From assembly GCA_014802325.1 (NCBI GenBank), contig JAAVCK010000019.1, forward strand, positions 85,899 through 149,898: a DNA stretch of 64,000 bases. Reading direction: 5' to 3'. This DNA comes from Bacteroides sp. Lineage in GTDB: Bacteria; Bacteroidota; Bacteroidia; Bacteroidales; Muribaculaceae. The stretch's first letter is position 1. Each line of letters starts with the position of its first letter. Under the pieces are notes generated by a model. It was given only the letters and a program-made list of their open reading frames with translations, had not been told where the DNA came from and did not search any database. The translations under genes and the position numbers were made by a program. Of the stretch, positions 27,530 through 36,830 are shown piece after piece.

Positions 27530-28855
27530 ATGGTTGAGAAATACCTGATCTACTCGCGTATATTCTTCGTCACATTATGGATAATGCTGACGTTCGGCTT
27601 CGTATCGCAAGAGATCATCACTCCACTTACATCACTGCACGTTGCTGTGTATCTGCTGAGCGACATTGTATTTCTTATCATGGGATTACTGACACTGCGC
27701 ACTCGTCGGGATATTACCGTATTCATTTCTTTTATACTGCTTGGTGTAATTTCATCAATGGTTTTCAACCGTCAAGGGCTTGTGATTACCCTCAACGGTA
27801 TGCGATCATATTTCGGTATTATTTTCGCTTTTCCCATACTGAGGTGGTTTATGTCGGGTAAGAACGCCGACCGCTTCATGCACTCGTTTGACCGCCTGTT
27901 GTTTGTGTTTCTTGTGCTTCAGGTGCCGTGCATCCTATGGCAGTTTATCAAATATGGCGCAGGCGACCGCGTAGGCGGTTCGCTCGGTAACTGGAGTTCT
28001 GGTATCATATCTTCGCTCATCTATTCTATATCGCTCTACCTCGTTTCAAAGCGATGGAATTACAACGACTATTTCGGTTCGCTCCGCAAAAACTACGTTT
28101 ATATCCTTCTGCTTCTGCCCACTTTTTTTAACGAGACCAAGGCAAGTTTCATATATCTTGTTTTATACTTTATTCTACTTCTTCGCCTGAGAGTAAGCAT
28201 GGTCCGACAGCTCGTATGGATCATTCCTTCATTGATGATCGTAGTCACCGGTGTAGGAGCCATATATCTTAAAGTCACCAATCAGGAGGCTGACCGAATC
28301 CTATCGTATCAGTTCTTCAAGGAATATCTGTTTGGCGAAAGCACGGATCATGTAGTTGAGCTTGCGCTGGCCGTGGAAGACGACGGTCTGATAGTCGAAG
28401 AAACGTGGGGCGGTATAATCGATATGCCACGATTCACGAAACTGATCGTAGTGCCATCCGTGTTCCGCGACGGACACAAAAGCATCTGGTGGGGTGCGGG
28501 ACTTGGTCAGTTCAAGGGTACGAATGTAATAGGCATGACCCCGTTCAGCAAACGATTTTTCTGGTTGTTGCGTGGTTCGAAGCCGTGGGTGTTCTATGTA
28601 TTTGTTGAACTTGGCATATTAGGGCTGATTTGGGTATGCTGGACATTCATTTCCATGTTCATGCAACCGACTTCCACCAGCAACGGACTGAACATCAAGC
28701 TGTATATAGCCTTCATGCTGCTATTCTTCTTCCTCTACAACGACTCTCTGTCGAGCCTATACTTCTGTAGCCTGCTGTTTTACATGCTGATGCGTACACA
28801 CTACGAACCGGCCGACGAACCCCATCTCATCGACAGCGCTGATAAAGATAAGTGA
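27530..28855 (+). CDS. Wzy-like O-antigen/exopolysaccharide polymerase, multi-pass membrane protein
   Basis: 441 residues with roughly 10-12 hydrophobic segments and a large periplasmic loop (about residues 245-345, from the YLKVTNQEADRIL region through GGIIDMPRFTK and HKSIWWGAGLGQF) as in Wzy/O-antigen ligase proteins. Sequence identity in this family is low, so the assignment rests on topology, the loop and the neighbours: it starts 18 bp after the Wzc-like kinase. The F-N-E-T-K motif after the fifth or sixth helix is common in these polymerases. It is convergent with a glycosyltransferase gene, 8 bp away. Confidence 0.75.
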   Translation: MVEKYLIYSRIFFVTLWIMLTFGFVSQEIITPLTSLHVAVYLLSDIVFLIMGLLTLRTRRDITVFISFILLGVISSMVFNRQGLVITLNGMRSYFGIIFAFPILRWFMSGKNADRFMHSFDRLLFVFLVLQVPCILWQFIKYGAGDRVGGSLGNWSSGIISSLIYSISLYLVSKRWNYNDYFGSLRKNYVYILLLLPTFFNETKASFIYLVLYFILLLRLRVSMVRQLVWIIPSLMIVVTGVGAIYLKVTNQEADRILSYQFFKEYLFGESTDHVVELALAVEDDGLIVEETWGGIIDMPRFTKLIVVPSVFRDGHKSIWWGAGLGQFKGTNVIGMTPFSKRFFWLLRGSKPWVFYVFVELGILGLIWVCWTFISMFMQPTSTSNGLNIKLYIAFMLLFFFLYNDSLSSLYFCSLLFYMLMRTHYEPADEPHLIDSADKDK

Positions 28856-28863
28856 GCCAACAA

Positions 28864-29844
28864 TCACTTTCCGAGCCACCGACGGATTTTTACACGTGCC
28901 GAGGCGCACATACGTCCGTAAAGAGGCAGCGATTCACACATACGTGTATGAAAAGCCAGACGTAGTCCTAATGTTTGCTTCAGGCTGGCAAACGAAAGTA
29001 ATCTTTCAATATCATCGTTATATCCGGGGACTTCTCTAACCGGATGGCCGCGCTCTATATATAGGCTTATGTATCGCGATAGAAAAGCATCATTCTCCGC
29101 GCGGAACTTATCTGTAAGTCCATTGAGCAGATTATAGCAGAAATATAGAGCGGTAAGCACTTTACGCTCCTTGACAAAATCGAAATTCTCACGAGTCATT
29201 GACTCATAATTCACCACATAGCAGTATGCCGCATCGGCAAGCACAGCTATCGAGGGACGGGCTTTGACAAGCATGGTGGTAAGCACTATTCGATCGTCGG
29301 CAAAACCCTGGTGCATGATAGCGGGATATTCATATTCATCAAAAAGACGTCTGCTGAAAAGCGAGCCCCACAGTGCGTTACCTCCTCCGGTAAGTATAAA
29401 CCTCATATATGAGTCAGGATTATCGGTCAGATGATCATGCCGGGTCTTTCTTACAGCCGAGCCGTCAGGCTTTATGAGGTCGAAATCACCCGCTACTATG
29501 TCAGCCTTAGACTCTACTGCCTTGTCAAGCAGTTTTTTCAAAGCACCGTCGGGTAAATAGTCGTCGGCATCTACAAAGGCGAAGTATCTGCCCTCCGCCG
29601 CATTGTAACCGGTATGCCGGGCCATCATCGACCCCTCGTTGCGCTCCTTGTTTATCACCTTTATGCGCGGATCGGCTGAGGCCATACGCTCAAGCACAGC
29701 AGCACTGTCGTCGGCAGAGCAATCATTTACGGCCACTACCTCAATATTCTCTACCGGCTGCGACAATATCGAATCAATACATTTTTCAATGTATTTGGCA
29801 GCATTGTATACAGGAATAATTACAGATACGTCAGGTCGGGTCAT
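28864..29844 (-). CDS. Family 2 glycosyltransferase
   Basis: 326 residues, GT-A fold. The N-terminal VSVIIPVYNAAKYI strand, the NDCSADDS turn and the metal-binding FVDADDYL are characteristic of GT2 enzymes using nucleotide sugars. Start chosen at 29844: the in-frame TTG at 29874 lies within a -7 promoter box on the minus strand. It has its own promoter and faces the polymerase gene; a role in building the exopolysaccharide repeat unit is likely from position but the sugar is unknown. Confidence 0.88.
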   Translation of the reverse strand: MTRPDVSVIIPVYNAAKYIEKCIDSILSQPVENIEVVAVNDCSADDSAAVLERMASADPRIKVINKERNEGSMMARHTGYNAAEGRYFAFVDADDYLPDGALKKLLDKAVESKADIVAGDFDLIKPDGSAVRKTRHDHLTDNPDSYMRFILTGGGNALWGSLFSRRLFDEYEYPAIMHQGFADDRIVLTTMLVKARPSIAVLADAAYCYVVNYESMTRENFDFVKERKVLTALYFCYNLLNGLTDKFRAENDAFLSRYISLYIERGHPVREVPGYNDDIERLLSFASLKQTLGLRLAFHTRMCESLPLYGRMCASARVKIRRWLGK

Positions 29845-29871
29845 GGCATTGGATTTTTTCGATTGCACATA

Positions 29872-29879
29872 CAAATTTA
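29872..29879 (-). promoter_or_regulatory. -7 promoter element of the GT2 gene
   Basis: Reads TAAATTTG on the minus strand; leader of ~25 nt to the ATG at 29844. Faces away from the acyltransferase promoter 43 bp off. Confidence 0.65.
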
Positions 29880-29922
29880 TAAAAAAAGGCTGATATATCC
29901 TGCCTGAAGAATAATTTTTGAC

Positions 29923-29930
29923 TATATTTG
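29923..29930 (+). promoter_or_regulatory. -7 promoter element of the acyltransferase-DUF4492 genes
   Basis: TATATTTG matches TAnnTTTG; leader of ~20 nt to the ATG at 29955. No clear -33 element. Confidence 0.65.
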
Positions 29931-29954
29931 TAAATCATAATATTTACTTCGAGT

Positions 29955-30479
29955 ATGCGAACTATTTTTTTAATCCTCTACTACTGGCTTGCCACCCATC
30001 TTCCGGGCTCATACTCGCCGTTCGGAGGACGGGTGTGGAATCGATTCCGCATATTCTGCGTAAGACATATATTCAAGAAATGCGGCAAGATCTCCACTGT
30101 AGACCGCAAAGCATATTTCGGCTCGGGGGCCGGAATAGAAATAGGCGACTACAGCGGTATAGGCAATTCTTGCCGTTTGCCCAACGACATCAAGATCGGA
30201 AGCCATGTCATGATGGCTCCCGGAGTCACAGTGATCAACACCAATCATGAATTTTCGCGCACCGATATACCTATGTGCTTTCAGGGCGACGCCGTAAAAG
30301 CTCCCGTAGAGATAGGCGACGACGTATGGCTCGGCACAAATGCCATTATCCTACCCGGTGTGACCATCTCACGCGGCACCATCGTGGGTGCTGGATCGGT
30401 GGTGACCAAAGATTTTCCGGAATATTCAGTAATCGGAGGCAACCCTGCCCGCCTCATCCGCTCACGTCTGCGATCATGA
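29955..30479 (+). CDS. Hexapeptide-repeat acyltransferase (LbetaH, maltose/galactoside acetyltransferase type)
   Basis: 174 residues. A short N-terminal hydrophobic stretch is followed by a left-handed beta-helix: repeated (I/V)-G-x-x-x-x hexapeptides (IEIGDYSGIGNSC, IKIGSHVMMAPGVTV), the catalytic histidine in TNHEF, and the closing coil VEIGDDVWLGTNAIILPGVTISRGTIVGAGSVV. Likely O-acetylates a sugar of the surface polysaccharide encoded alongside. Its stop overlaps the ATG of the DUF4492 gene (ATGA), so translation of the two is coupled although they seem unrelated in function. Confidence 0.88.
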   Translation: MRTIFLILYYWLATHLPGSYSPFGGRVWNRFRIFCVRHIFKKCGKISTVDRKAYFGSGAGIEIGDYSGIGNSCRLPNDIKIGSHVMMAPGVTVINTNHEFSRTDIPMCFQGDAVKAPVEIGDDVWLGTNAIILPGVTISRGTIVGAGSVVTKDFPEYSVIGGNPARLIRSRLRS

Positions 30480-30706
30480 AACCTACCACTCCCCTTCTCT
30501 CCTGGCCCGGCAAAATATTCAGATTTTATGTCGAAGGCTTCCGCTCCATGACAGTGGGGCGCAGCCTGTGGGCCATCATTCTGATCAAACTGTTCATACT
30601 CTTTGCCGTGATGAAACTATTTTTCTTCCCCGACATACTCAGCCGCGACTACTCTACCGACGAGGAGCGCGCAGCTGCCGTGAGAAATACGCTTATCTCC
30701 CGATGA
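30476..30706 (+). CDS. DUF4492 small membrane protein
   Basis: 76 residues, one central membrane helix (about residues 32-51, WAIILIKLFILFAVMKLFF) with a conserved amphipathic N-terminus (FRFYVEGFRSMTVGRSLW) and a short acidic tail (DYSTDEERAAAVR). This is the DUF4492 pattern, a family regularly found just upstream of cydA in Bacteroidota; a role as an accessory subunit or assembly factor of cytochrome bd is plausible but unproven. The ATG at 30476 overlaps the upstream stop; cydA follows after 47 bp. Confidence 0.8.
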   Translation: MKPTTPLLSWPGKIFRFYVEGFRSMTVGRSLWAIILIKLFILFAVMKLFFFPDILSRDYSTDEERAAAVRNTLISR

Positions 30707-30753
30707 AGAAATCAATTTTAATTATCTAACCCTCATACCTATTTCTACTATTT

Positions 30754-32304
30754 ATGAATGACTTAATGAGTGTAGTCGACTGGTCGAGAGCACAGTTTGC
30801 CCTCACAGCGATGTTCCACTGGCTGTTTGTCCCGCTCACGCTGGGTCTTTCGGTCATAGTCGGAATTATGGAAACGATCTACTACCGCACACGCAGCGAG
30901 CAGTGGCTCAAAATCACAAAGTTCTGGATGACACTTTTCGGTATCAATTTCGCCATAGGTGTCGCCACCGGTATTATCCTAGAATTTGAATTCGGAACCA
31001 ACTGGTCAAATTACAGTTGGTTTGTAGGCGACATATTCGGCGCCCCGTTGGCCATAGAGGGATTACTGGCATTTTTCCTTGAGTCGACGTTTATCGCCGT
31101 AATGTTTTTCGGATGGAACAAGGTGAGCCGAGGCTTCCACCTTACGGCCACATGGCTCACGGCTATCGGAGCATCCATCTCCGCTCTCTGGATTCTGGTG
31201 GCAAACGCATGGATGCAGTATCCTGCCGGCATGGAGTTTGACCCGGCTCAGATGCGCAACGTGATGGACAACTTTTGGGACGTGGCATTCTCGCCCGTAG
31301 CTGTCAGCAAGTTTTTCCATACCGTGTTTGACGGATGGGTGCTCGGAGCAGTTTTTGTAATCGGTATCAGCTCATGGCTTCTGATGAAACGCCGTCGCAC
31401 CGACGATGCCATCAAGTCCATCAAAGTCAGCGCATGGGTCGGAGTGACAGGCATGCTTCTTACTCTGATGACCGGTCACAGTTCGGCTGTCGACGTGGCT
31501 CGTGTGCAGCCTATGAAACTCGCTGCCATGGAAGGTCTGTATAATGGTGGCAGCAATCAGGAACTGGTAGGCTTCGGCATACTCCGCTGCACTGACGACA
31601 TCAAGCCCGGCGAAGATCCGTTTGTATTCAAATTCGGAATACCCGGCGGACTGTCATTTCTCGCCCACAGTGATTTTGACGCATACGTGCCGGGAATCTA
31701 CGATATTATCGACGGTAAAGCCTCCGACGCCGATGGCAATGAAATGAATACAGCCGATTATGCCCGCCGCATCGAGTGCGGTCGTGCGGCTCACGAGGCT
31801 CTCCGAGCCTTTGACAAGGCCCTCACTGAAGGCGACTCCACAGCCATGGCAGCCTCATCGGAAGAGATAAAAGCCAACTATCAGTATTTCGGTTACGGCT
31901 ATCTTGACTCGCCCGAAGAGGCAGTGCCCCCCGTAGCCATCACTTTCTATGCGTTTCATATCATGGTAATTTGCGGAGGCTTCCTCACGCTGCTCCTCGT
32001 GGTAGTGCTCTGGGCCGTGTATTATCGCCGCGAATTACTTGAGCGCCGCTGGATGCAGTGGGTGGCCATGCTGTCAATCGCAATAGCATGGATATGCTCG
32101 CAGGCCGGATGGGTCACCGCTGAAGTAGGACGTCAGCCCTGGATTATTCAGGACCTCATGCCCAACCGCGCCGCTATCTCGGAAATCACCACAGCATCCG
32201 TGCAGCTTACATTCTGGATGTTTGCTGTAGTGTTTACATGCCTCCTTGCTGCCGAAGTGCGCATCATGATCAAACAAATATCCAAGCAATCTAAAGAGTC
32301 ATAA
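30754..32304 (+). CDS. cydA: Cytochrome bd quinol oxidase subunit I
   Basis: 516-residue inner-membrane subunit that carries the hemes and oxidises quinol while reducing O2 to water with very high oxygen affinity. The N-terminus is the family standard (WSRAQFALTAMFHWLFVPLTLG) with heme-ligand His22. The GRQPW motif near the C-terminus (VTAEVGRQPWIIQDLM) is intact. The quinol-binding loop between TM helices 6 and 7 is long and acidic (about residues 250-390). Nine membrane segments can be traced. cydB begins 2 bp after the stop. In a gut anaerobe it allows nanaerobic respiration and oxygen scavenging. Confidence 0.96.
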   Translation: MNDLMSVVDWSRAQFALTAMFHWLFVPLTLGLSVIVGIMETIYYRTRSEQWLKITKFWMTLFGINFAIGVATGIILEFEFGTNWSNYSWFVGDIFGAPLAIEGLLAFFLESTFIAVMFFGWNKVSRGFHLTATWLTAIGASISALWILVANAWMQYPAGMEFDPAQMRNVMDNFWDVAFSPVAVSKFFHTVFDGWVLGAVFVIGISSWLLMKRRRTDDAIKSIKVSAWVGVTGMLLTLMTGHSSAVDVARVQPMKLAAMEGLYNGGSNQELVGFGILRCTDDIKPGEDPFVFKFGIPGGLSFLAHSDFDAYVPGIYDIIDGKASDADGNEMNTADYARRIECGRAAHEALRAFDKALTEGDSTAMAASSEEIKANYQYFGYGYLDSPEEAVPPVAITFYAFHIMVICGGFLTLLLVVVLWAVYYRRELLERRWMQWVAMLSIAIAWICSQAGWVTAEVGRQPWIIQDLMPNRAAISEITTASVQLTFWMFAVVFTCLLAAEVRIMIKQISKQSKES

Positions 32305-32306
32305 CA

Positions 32307-33458
32307 ATGAAACTGGAATTATTACAACAATATTGGTGGCTTCTGATCTCGGTGTTGGGTGCCATACTGGTGTTTCTGCTTTTCGTGCAGGGCGGACAAT
32401 CCATGCTCCTCTGCCGCCGCAAAAATGAGTCAGCCACACGATTCATGATCAGCGCTCTCGGACATAAATGGGAGCTCACCTTCACTACGCTGGTAGTATT
32501 CGGGGGTGCATTTTTTGCCTCGTTTCCTCTGTTTTACTCCACCAGTTTCGGTGGTGCTTACTGGTTGTGGATGACCATCCTCATCAGTTTCGTACTTCAG
32601 GCCGTAAGTTATGAGTTCCGTGCCAAGCAGGGCAATCTGTTAGGCACACGCACCTATGATGCGTTTCTGTTTTTCAACGGATGCGCAGGTTGCATACTTT
32701 TGGGCGTGGCTGTGGCCATGATGTTTTTCGGTGCTGAGTTTACCGTAGCCAAGACCAATATTCTTGACTCGGGCGCACCCGTAATCTCTCAGTGGGCCGA
32801 CACTCACGGATGGGAAGCCATCTTCAACTGGAAAAATCTCCTGCTTGGAGTCACAGTGCTGTTTCTTGCCCGCACTCAGGCTGCGCTCTACTTCATGAAT
32901 CATGATGCCGAGGATGAAGAATTTTTCAACCTCAACAAGCGGTCAGTACTCATCAACGGCGCAATTTTCGTGATGTTTTTCCTCGTATTCCTTGCCGTGC
33001 TCCTCACCGCCACAGGACTTGAAACCGTAACCGACAGCGGACTCAACGGCTGGAACAGCACATACCGCGAAGTTCCCTACAAGTATTTCCTCAACTACGT
33101 GGATATGTGGTGGTGTCTTGTGATACTGCTCGCAGGTGTATTGATGGTGCTCTACGGTGTGCTCCGGTCGGTATTTGCCAGGAAATTCACTTGCGGTATC
33201 TGGTGGACGGGCATAGGCACGGTACTTGTGGTGCTCACTCTCTTCTGGGTAGCCGGTTACAACAATACCCCCTACTATCCTTCACTGCTTGATCAGTCAT
33301 CATCGCTGACTATCCACAACAGTTCGTCGTCGCTTTTCACGCTCAATGTCATGTCGTGGGTATCTGTAATCATCCCCGTAGTGGTAGCATATATCGCTTA
33401 CGCATGGTACAAGATGGACTCTAAAGATAAAAATTCCACCGACGATGCATCATACTGA
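32307..33458 (+). CDS. cydB: Cytochrome bd quinol oxidase subunit II
   Basis: 383 residues with about nine membrane helices; heterodimer partner of CydA. The conserved GGQSMLL near residue 30 and YEFRAKQGN after the third helix match subunit II. Co-transcribed with cydA (2-bp gap) and overlapping the M18 aminopeptidase start by 14 bp. No cydX-like micropeptide gene is seen after it, and no cydDC transporter genes are nearby. Confidence 0.94.
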   Translation: MKLELLQQYWWLLISVLGAILVFLLFVQGGQSMLLCRRKNESATRFMISALGHKWELTFTTLVVFGGAFFASFPLFYSTSFGGAYWLWMTILISFVLQAVSYEFRAKQGNLLGTRTYDAFLFFNGCAGCILLGVAVAMMFFGAEFTVAKTNILDSGAPVISQWADTHGWEAIFNWKNLLLGVTVLFLARTQAALYFMNHDAEDEEFFNLNKRSVLINGAIFVMFFLVFLAVLLTATGLETVTDSGLNGWNSTYREVPYKYFLNYVDMWWCLVILLAGVLMVLYGVLRSVFARKFTCGIWWTGIGTVLVVLTLFWVAGYNNTPYYPSLLDQSSSLTIHNSSSSLFTLNVMSWVSVIIPVVVAYIAYAWYKMDSKDKNSTDDASY

Positions 33459-34746
33459 TTCTCACATAGAAGATCTGATAGATTTTCTCGACAATTCACC
33501 CGTTAATTTCCTTGCCGCAGCTCAGGTTGCGGCAAGGCTCGATAATGCCGGATTTATCCGTCTCGAACCCACCGAAGAGTGGACCGTAGAAAAGGGCGGG
33601 AAGTATTACATTGTAAAAAATTCAAGTGCCGTATTCGCATTTATCGTGGGACACGGTCACCCTTCGGCGGGCTATCATATCATTTCAGCCCACTCCGATT
33701 CGCCCTGCTTCCGCATAAAGCCTAATGCCGAGATTCTCTGCCCCGGCGGAGCCGTTAAGCTCAATGTGGAGGTGTATGGCGGACCGATTCTCTACACTTG
33801 GTTTGACCGTCCTCTTTCAGTAGCCGGCCGCGTGATAGTGAAATCCGCGTCGCCACTCCATCCGGAGACTCGACTTATCCACATCCGCCGTCCGCTGCTC
33901 ACCATACCTCATCTGGCCATACACTTCAACCGTCAGGTCAATGACGGCAACCCGCTGTCGCGTCAAAAAGACATGCTTCCCGTAATAGCATTGATAAAAG
34001 ATGCGACCGAGAAAGACGATCTGCTGCTCAATCTCGTGGCTGAAGAGGCAGGAGTGGATAAATCGGATATACTCGACTTCGATCTATCGCTCTATGACAC
34101 CACTCCGGCTTGCCGACTCGGCCTCAACGACGAGTTCATCACCTCGGGCAGACTCGATGACTTGTCAATGGTCCACGCCGCACTGTCGGCTCTGCTCTCA
34201 GCACCCGCTGAGTGCGATGCCACCAGGGTAATGGCGATTTTCGACAATGAAGAGACCGGATCAGGTACAAAGCAGGGAGCGGCTTCGCCTGTCCTCGACC
34301 ATTTGCTCCGACGCATCAACGCATGTGCCGGAGGCAAGGAAGAGGATTATTTCCGCGCCATAGACAATTCATTCATGATATCGGCCGACAATGCCCACGG
34401 AGTTCATCCCAACTACGTGGAGAAGCAAGATCCTACCAACCACCCTGCTCTCGGTGGCGGTCCGGTCATCAAAATTAATGCCAACTGCAAGTACATGACC
34501 GATGCCGACTCGGCCGCTGTGTTCCGCTCCTTATGCGACGCTGCCGGCGTGCCTTGCCAGTATTTTGTAAATCACAGCGATGTAGCCGGAGGCTCCACTT
34601 TAGGCAATATCCTCACTTCACAGATAGATCTGCGCGGTGTGGATATGGGCGCGGCTCTATGGGCCATGCACTCCGTCCGCGAAACAGCGTCAGCTGCCGA
34701 CCATGATATGATCATACGTGTGTTCGGCGAATTTTACTCTCTGTAA
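33445..34746 (+). CDS. M18 family aminopeptidase
   Basis: 433-residue cytosolic zinc aminopeptidase (aspartyl aminopeptidase family), trimming acidic or other N-terminal residues of peptides. Metal ligands fit the M18 pattern: His in ISAHSDSP, Asp in GRLDDLS, the Glu pair in FDNEETGSGT, and His in FVNHSDVAGGSTLG. LGGGPVIKINANCKY is another family signature. Its ATG overlaps cydB by 14 bp, so it shares the cydAB transcript; a strong terminator follows 27 bp after the stop. Confidence 0.93.
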   Translation: MHHTDSHIEDLIDFLDNSPVNFLAAAQVAARLDNAGFIRLEPTEEWTVEKGGKYYIVKNSSAVFAFIVGHGHPSAGYHIISAHSDSPCFRIKPNAEILCPGGAVKLNVEVYGGPILYTWFDRPLSVAGRVIVKSASPLHPETRLIHIRRPLLTIPHLAIHFNRQVNDGNPLSRQKDMLPVIALIKDATEKDDLLLNLVAEEAGVDKSDILDFDLSLYDTTPACRLGLNDEFITSGRLDDLSMVHAALSALLSAPAECDATRVMAIFDNEETGSGTKQGAASPVLDHLLRRINACAGGKEEDYFRAIDNSFMISADNAHGVHPNYVEKQDPTNHPALGGGPVIKINANCKYMTDADSAAVFRSLCDAAGVPCQYFVNHSDVAGGSTLGNILTSQIDLRGVDMGAALWAMHSVRETASAADHDMIIRVFGEFYSL

Positions 34747-34773
34747 CCGGTCATTTCGACTTTATAAAAAAAC

Positions 34774-34814
34774 ATGACGTGGAGCTTCACCCGAGGCTTC
34801 ACGTCATATTTTTT
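34774..34814. terminator. Bidirectional intrinsic terminator between the M18 peptidase and rfbB genes
   Basis: Twelve-base arms (34774-34785 and 34796-34807) pair around a 10-nt loop, with one G-T wobble; a T-run (34809-34814) follows on the plus strand and an A-run (34766-34772) precedes it, so it can serve both convergent genes. Confidence 0.85.
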
Positions 34815-34830
34815 CAGACCTTATCGGATA

Positions 34831-35964
34831 TCATCTGTTGGCATACATATCCTCATAGTATTTCTCGTAAGCGCCGGAGGTGATATTGTCAATCCATTCC
34901 TGATTGTCGAGATACCAGCGGACGGTTTTCTCAATACCTTCCTCGAATTGCAGCGACGGCTCCCAGCCGAGTTCATCGCGCAACTTCCGCGAGTCGATGG
35001 CATAGCGGCTGTCGTGACCCGGGCGGTCGGTGACATATCTTATCAGACCGAGCGAGTGCCCCTCGGGATTACCGAGCATACGGTCAACGGTCTTGATTAT
35101 CACCTTTATCAAGTCAATATTTTTCCATTCGTTGAATCCACCGATATTGTAAGTTTCAGCCGTCTTACCGCTATGAAATATCAGGTCTATGGCGCGGGCA
35201 TGGTCCTCTACGAAAAGCCAGTCACGCACATTCTCGCCCTTGCCGTAAACGGGCAACTCTTTTCCATTGCGGATATTGTTGATAAATAGCGGTATCAGCT
35301 TTTCGGGAAATTGATACGGACCATAGTTGTTAGAGCAGTTAGTCACCACCACAGGCATACCGTAGGTATCGTGATAAGCTCTCACAAAGTGGTCAGACGA
35401 CGCTTTCGAGGCCGAGTAGGGAGAATGAGGATCATACTTCGACGTTTCAACAAAAAACTCCGTACCGTAAGCCGTGTGGCCTTTGGCTGATGCTTTGGTA
35501 GTGGCGCCGGCCTCTATACCATCAGGGTGAGTGAGAGCCAGAGATCCATATACCTCATCGGTAGATACGTGATAGAATCGCTTGCCGGCATATTTCTCGG
35601 GTAGTGACTCCCAATATTCACGTGCAGCCTGAAGCAGCGAAAGTGTACCCATCACATTGGTGCGGGCAAAAGCGAAGGGATTTTTTATCGAGCGATCCAC
35701 GTGGCTTTCTGCAGCCAGATGTATCACTCCGTCGATCTCGTATTCCTTCATCACCTGACGCATACGGTCGAGGTCGGCAATATCAGCCTTTACGAAAGTG
35801 TAGTTGGGCTTGTGCTCTATATCCTTTAGATTTGCGAGATTACCGGCATAAGTAAGCAGATCGAGATTGACGATATGATAGTCGGGATAGCGGTTAACCA
35901 TCAGTCTTACCACATGGCTGCCGATAAATCCGGCTCCGCCTGTTATCAGTATATTGCGTTTCAT
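34831..35964 (-). CDS. rfbB: dTDP-glucose 4,6-dehydratase
   Basis: Second enzyme of dTDP-L-rhamnose synthesis; NAD-dependent oxidation, dehydration and reduction of dTDP-glucose to the 4-keto-6-deoxy sugar. Extended SDR features: ITGGAGFIGSH at the N-terminus, STDEVYG with the catalytic Asp-Glu pair, and Tyr-Lys in SPYSASKAS. 377 residues, slightly longer than average owing to an insert after STDEVYG (LTHPDGIEAGATTKASAKG). It is the last of four rhamnose genes in the order A-C-D-B and overlaps rfbD by 4 bp. Confidence 0.95.
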   Translation of the reverse strand: MKRNILITGGAGFIGSHVVRLMVNRYPDYHIVNLDLLTYAGNLANLKDIEHKPNYTFVKADIADLDRMRQVMKEYEIDGVIHLAAESHVDRSIKNPFAFARTNVMGTLSLLQAAREYWESLPEKYAGKRFYHVSTDEVYGSLALTHPDGIEAGATTKASAKGHTAYGTEFFVETSKYDPHSPYSASKASSDHFVRAYHDTYGMPVVVTNCSNNYGPYQFPEKLIPLFINNIRNGKELPVYGKGENVRDWLFVEDHARAIDLIFHSGKTAETYNIGGFNEWKNIDLIKVIIKTVDRMLGNPEGHSLGLIRYVTDRPGHDSRYAIDSRKLRDELGWEPSLQFEEGIEKTVRWYLDNQEWIDNITSGAYEKYYEDMYANR

Positions 35965-36830
35965 TCGTTTTTAAGTTTATCCACACAGTCAGCAAGCGAT
36001 GTGGCCCAGTGAGGTATTTTTATGCCGAATGTGGTTTTGATTTTAGTTTTGTCGAGCACCGAGTAAGAGGGGCGGATCACCTTCGAGGGAAACTCGTAGG
36101 AGTGACATGGCTGAATATCACACCTGTCATTTCCGGCAAGTGCAGCGATAGCACATGCAAAGTCATACCACGACGTCACCCCTTCGTCGGTATAATGATA
36201 TACACCTGCATGATCTATAAAGAGCCTGCGGTCTACGATGCTTATTATCGCTTCTGCAAGATCGCGGGCATAGGTAGGAGTACCCGTCTGGTCAAACACT
36301 ACGTTGAGATGCGGTCGGTCGGCTGTAAGCCGCATCATGGTTTTGACAAAATTTTTGCCATACTCCGAATACAGCCATGCCGTGCGCAGAATCAGTGCAT
36401 CGACTCCGCTACGCTCTATAGCCTTCTCTCCGTCAAGTTTCGTAACGCCATATACACCGGTGGGATTTTCAGGTTCGTCCTCTCCTCTGGGTGTATTTCC
36501 GGTATTGCCTCCGAACACATAGTCGGTGGATATATGTATCAGCCATCCTCCGCGCGCCTTCATAGCTTCGGCAAGATAGCCGGGGGCATCGGAGTTAATC
36601 AACCGTGCAGTCGATTCATCATCTTCTGCCCGCTCCACATCAGTATAGGCAGCGCAGTTGATTATCATGTCAACATTGTGGTCGGTTACCACTCTGACGA
36701 TTTCGTCAGGCGAAGTAATGTCGAGCTCAACCCGGTCGGTAAAAATGTAGTTATCCACCGCTCCGGCTTCCACACGGTCGCGAAGACATCGACCAAGCTG
36801 GCCATTGGCACCCGTTACAAGAATATTCAT
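35961..36830 (-). CDS. rfbD: dTDP-4-dehydrorhamnose reductase
   Basis: Last step of dTDP-L-rhamnose synthesis, reducing dTDP-4-keto-L-rhamnose with NAD(P)H. The GANGQLG Rossmann motif is at the N-terminus; STDYVF and the Y-G-V-T-K-L-D-G-E catalytic Tyr-Lys region follow; PTYARDLA is a family signature. 289 residues. Overlaps both rfbC (1 bp, at its start) and rfbB (4 bp). Confidence 0.94.
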   Translation of the reverse strand: MNILVTGANGQLGRCLRDRVEAGAVDNYIFTDRVELDITSPDEIVRVVTDHNVDMIINCAAYTDVERAEDDESTARLINSDAPGYLAEAMKARGGWLIHISTDYVFGGNTGNTPRGEDEPENPTGVYGVTKLDGEKAIERSGVDALILRTAWLYSEYGKNFVKTMMRLTADRPHLNVVFDQTGTPTYARDLAEAIISIVDRRLFIDHAGVYHYTDEGVTSWYDFACAIAALAGNDRCDIQPCHSYEFPSKVIRPSYSVLDKTKIKTTFGIKIPHWATSLADCVDKLKNE

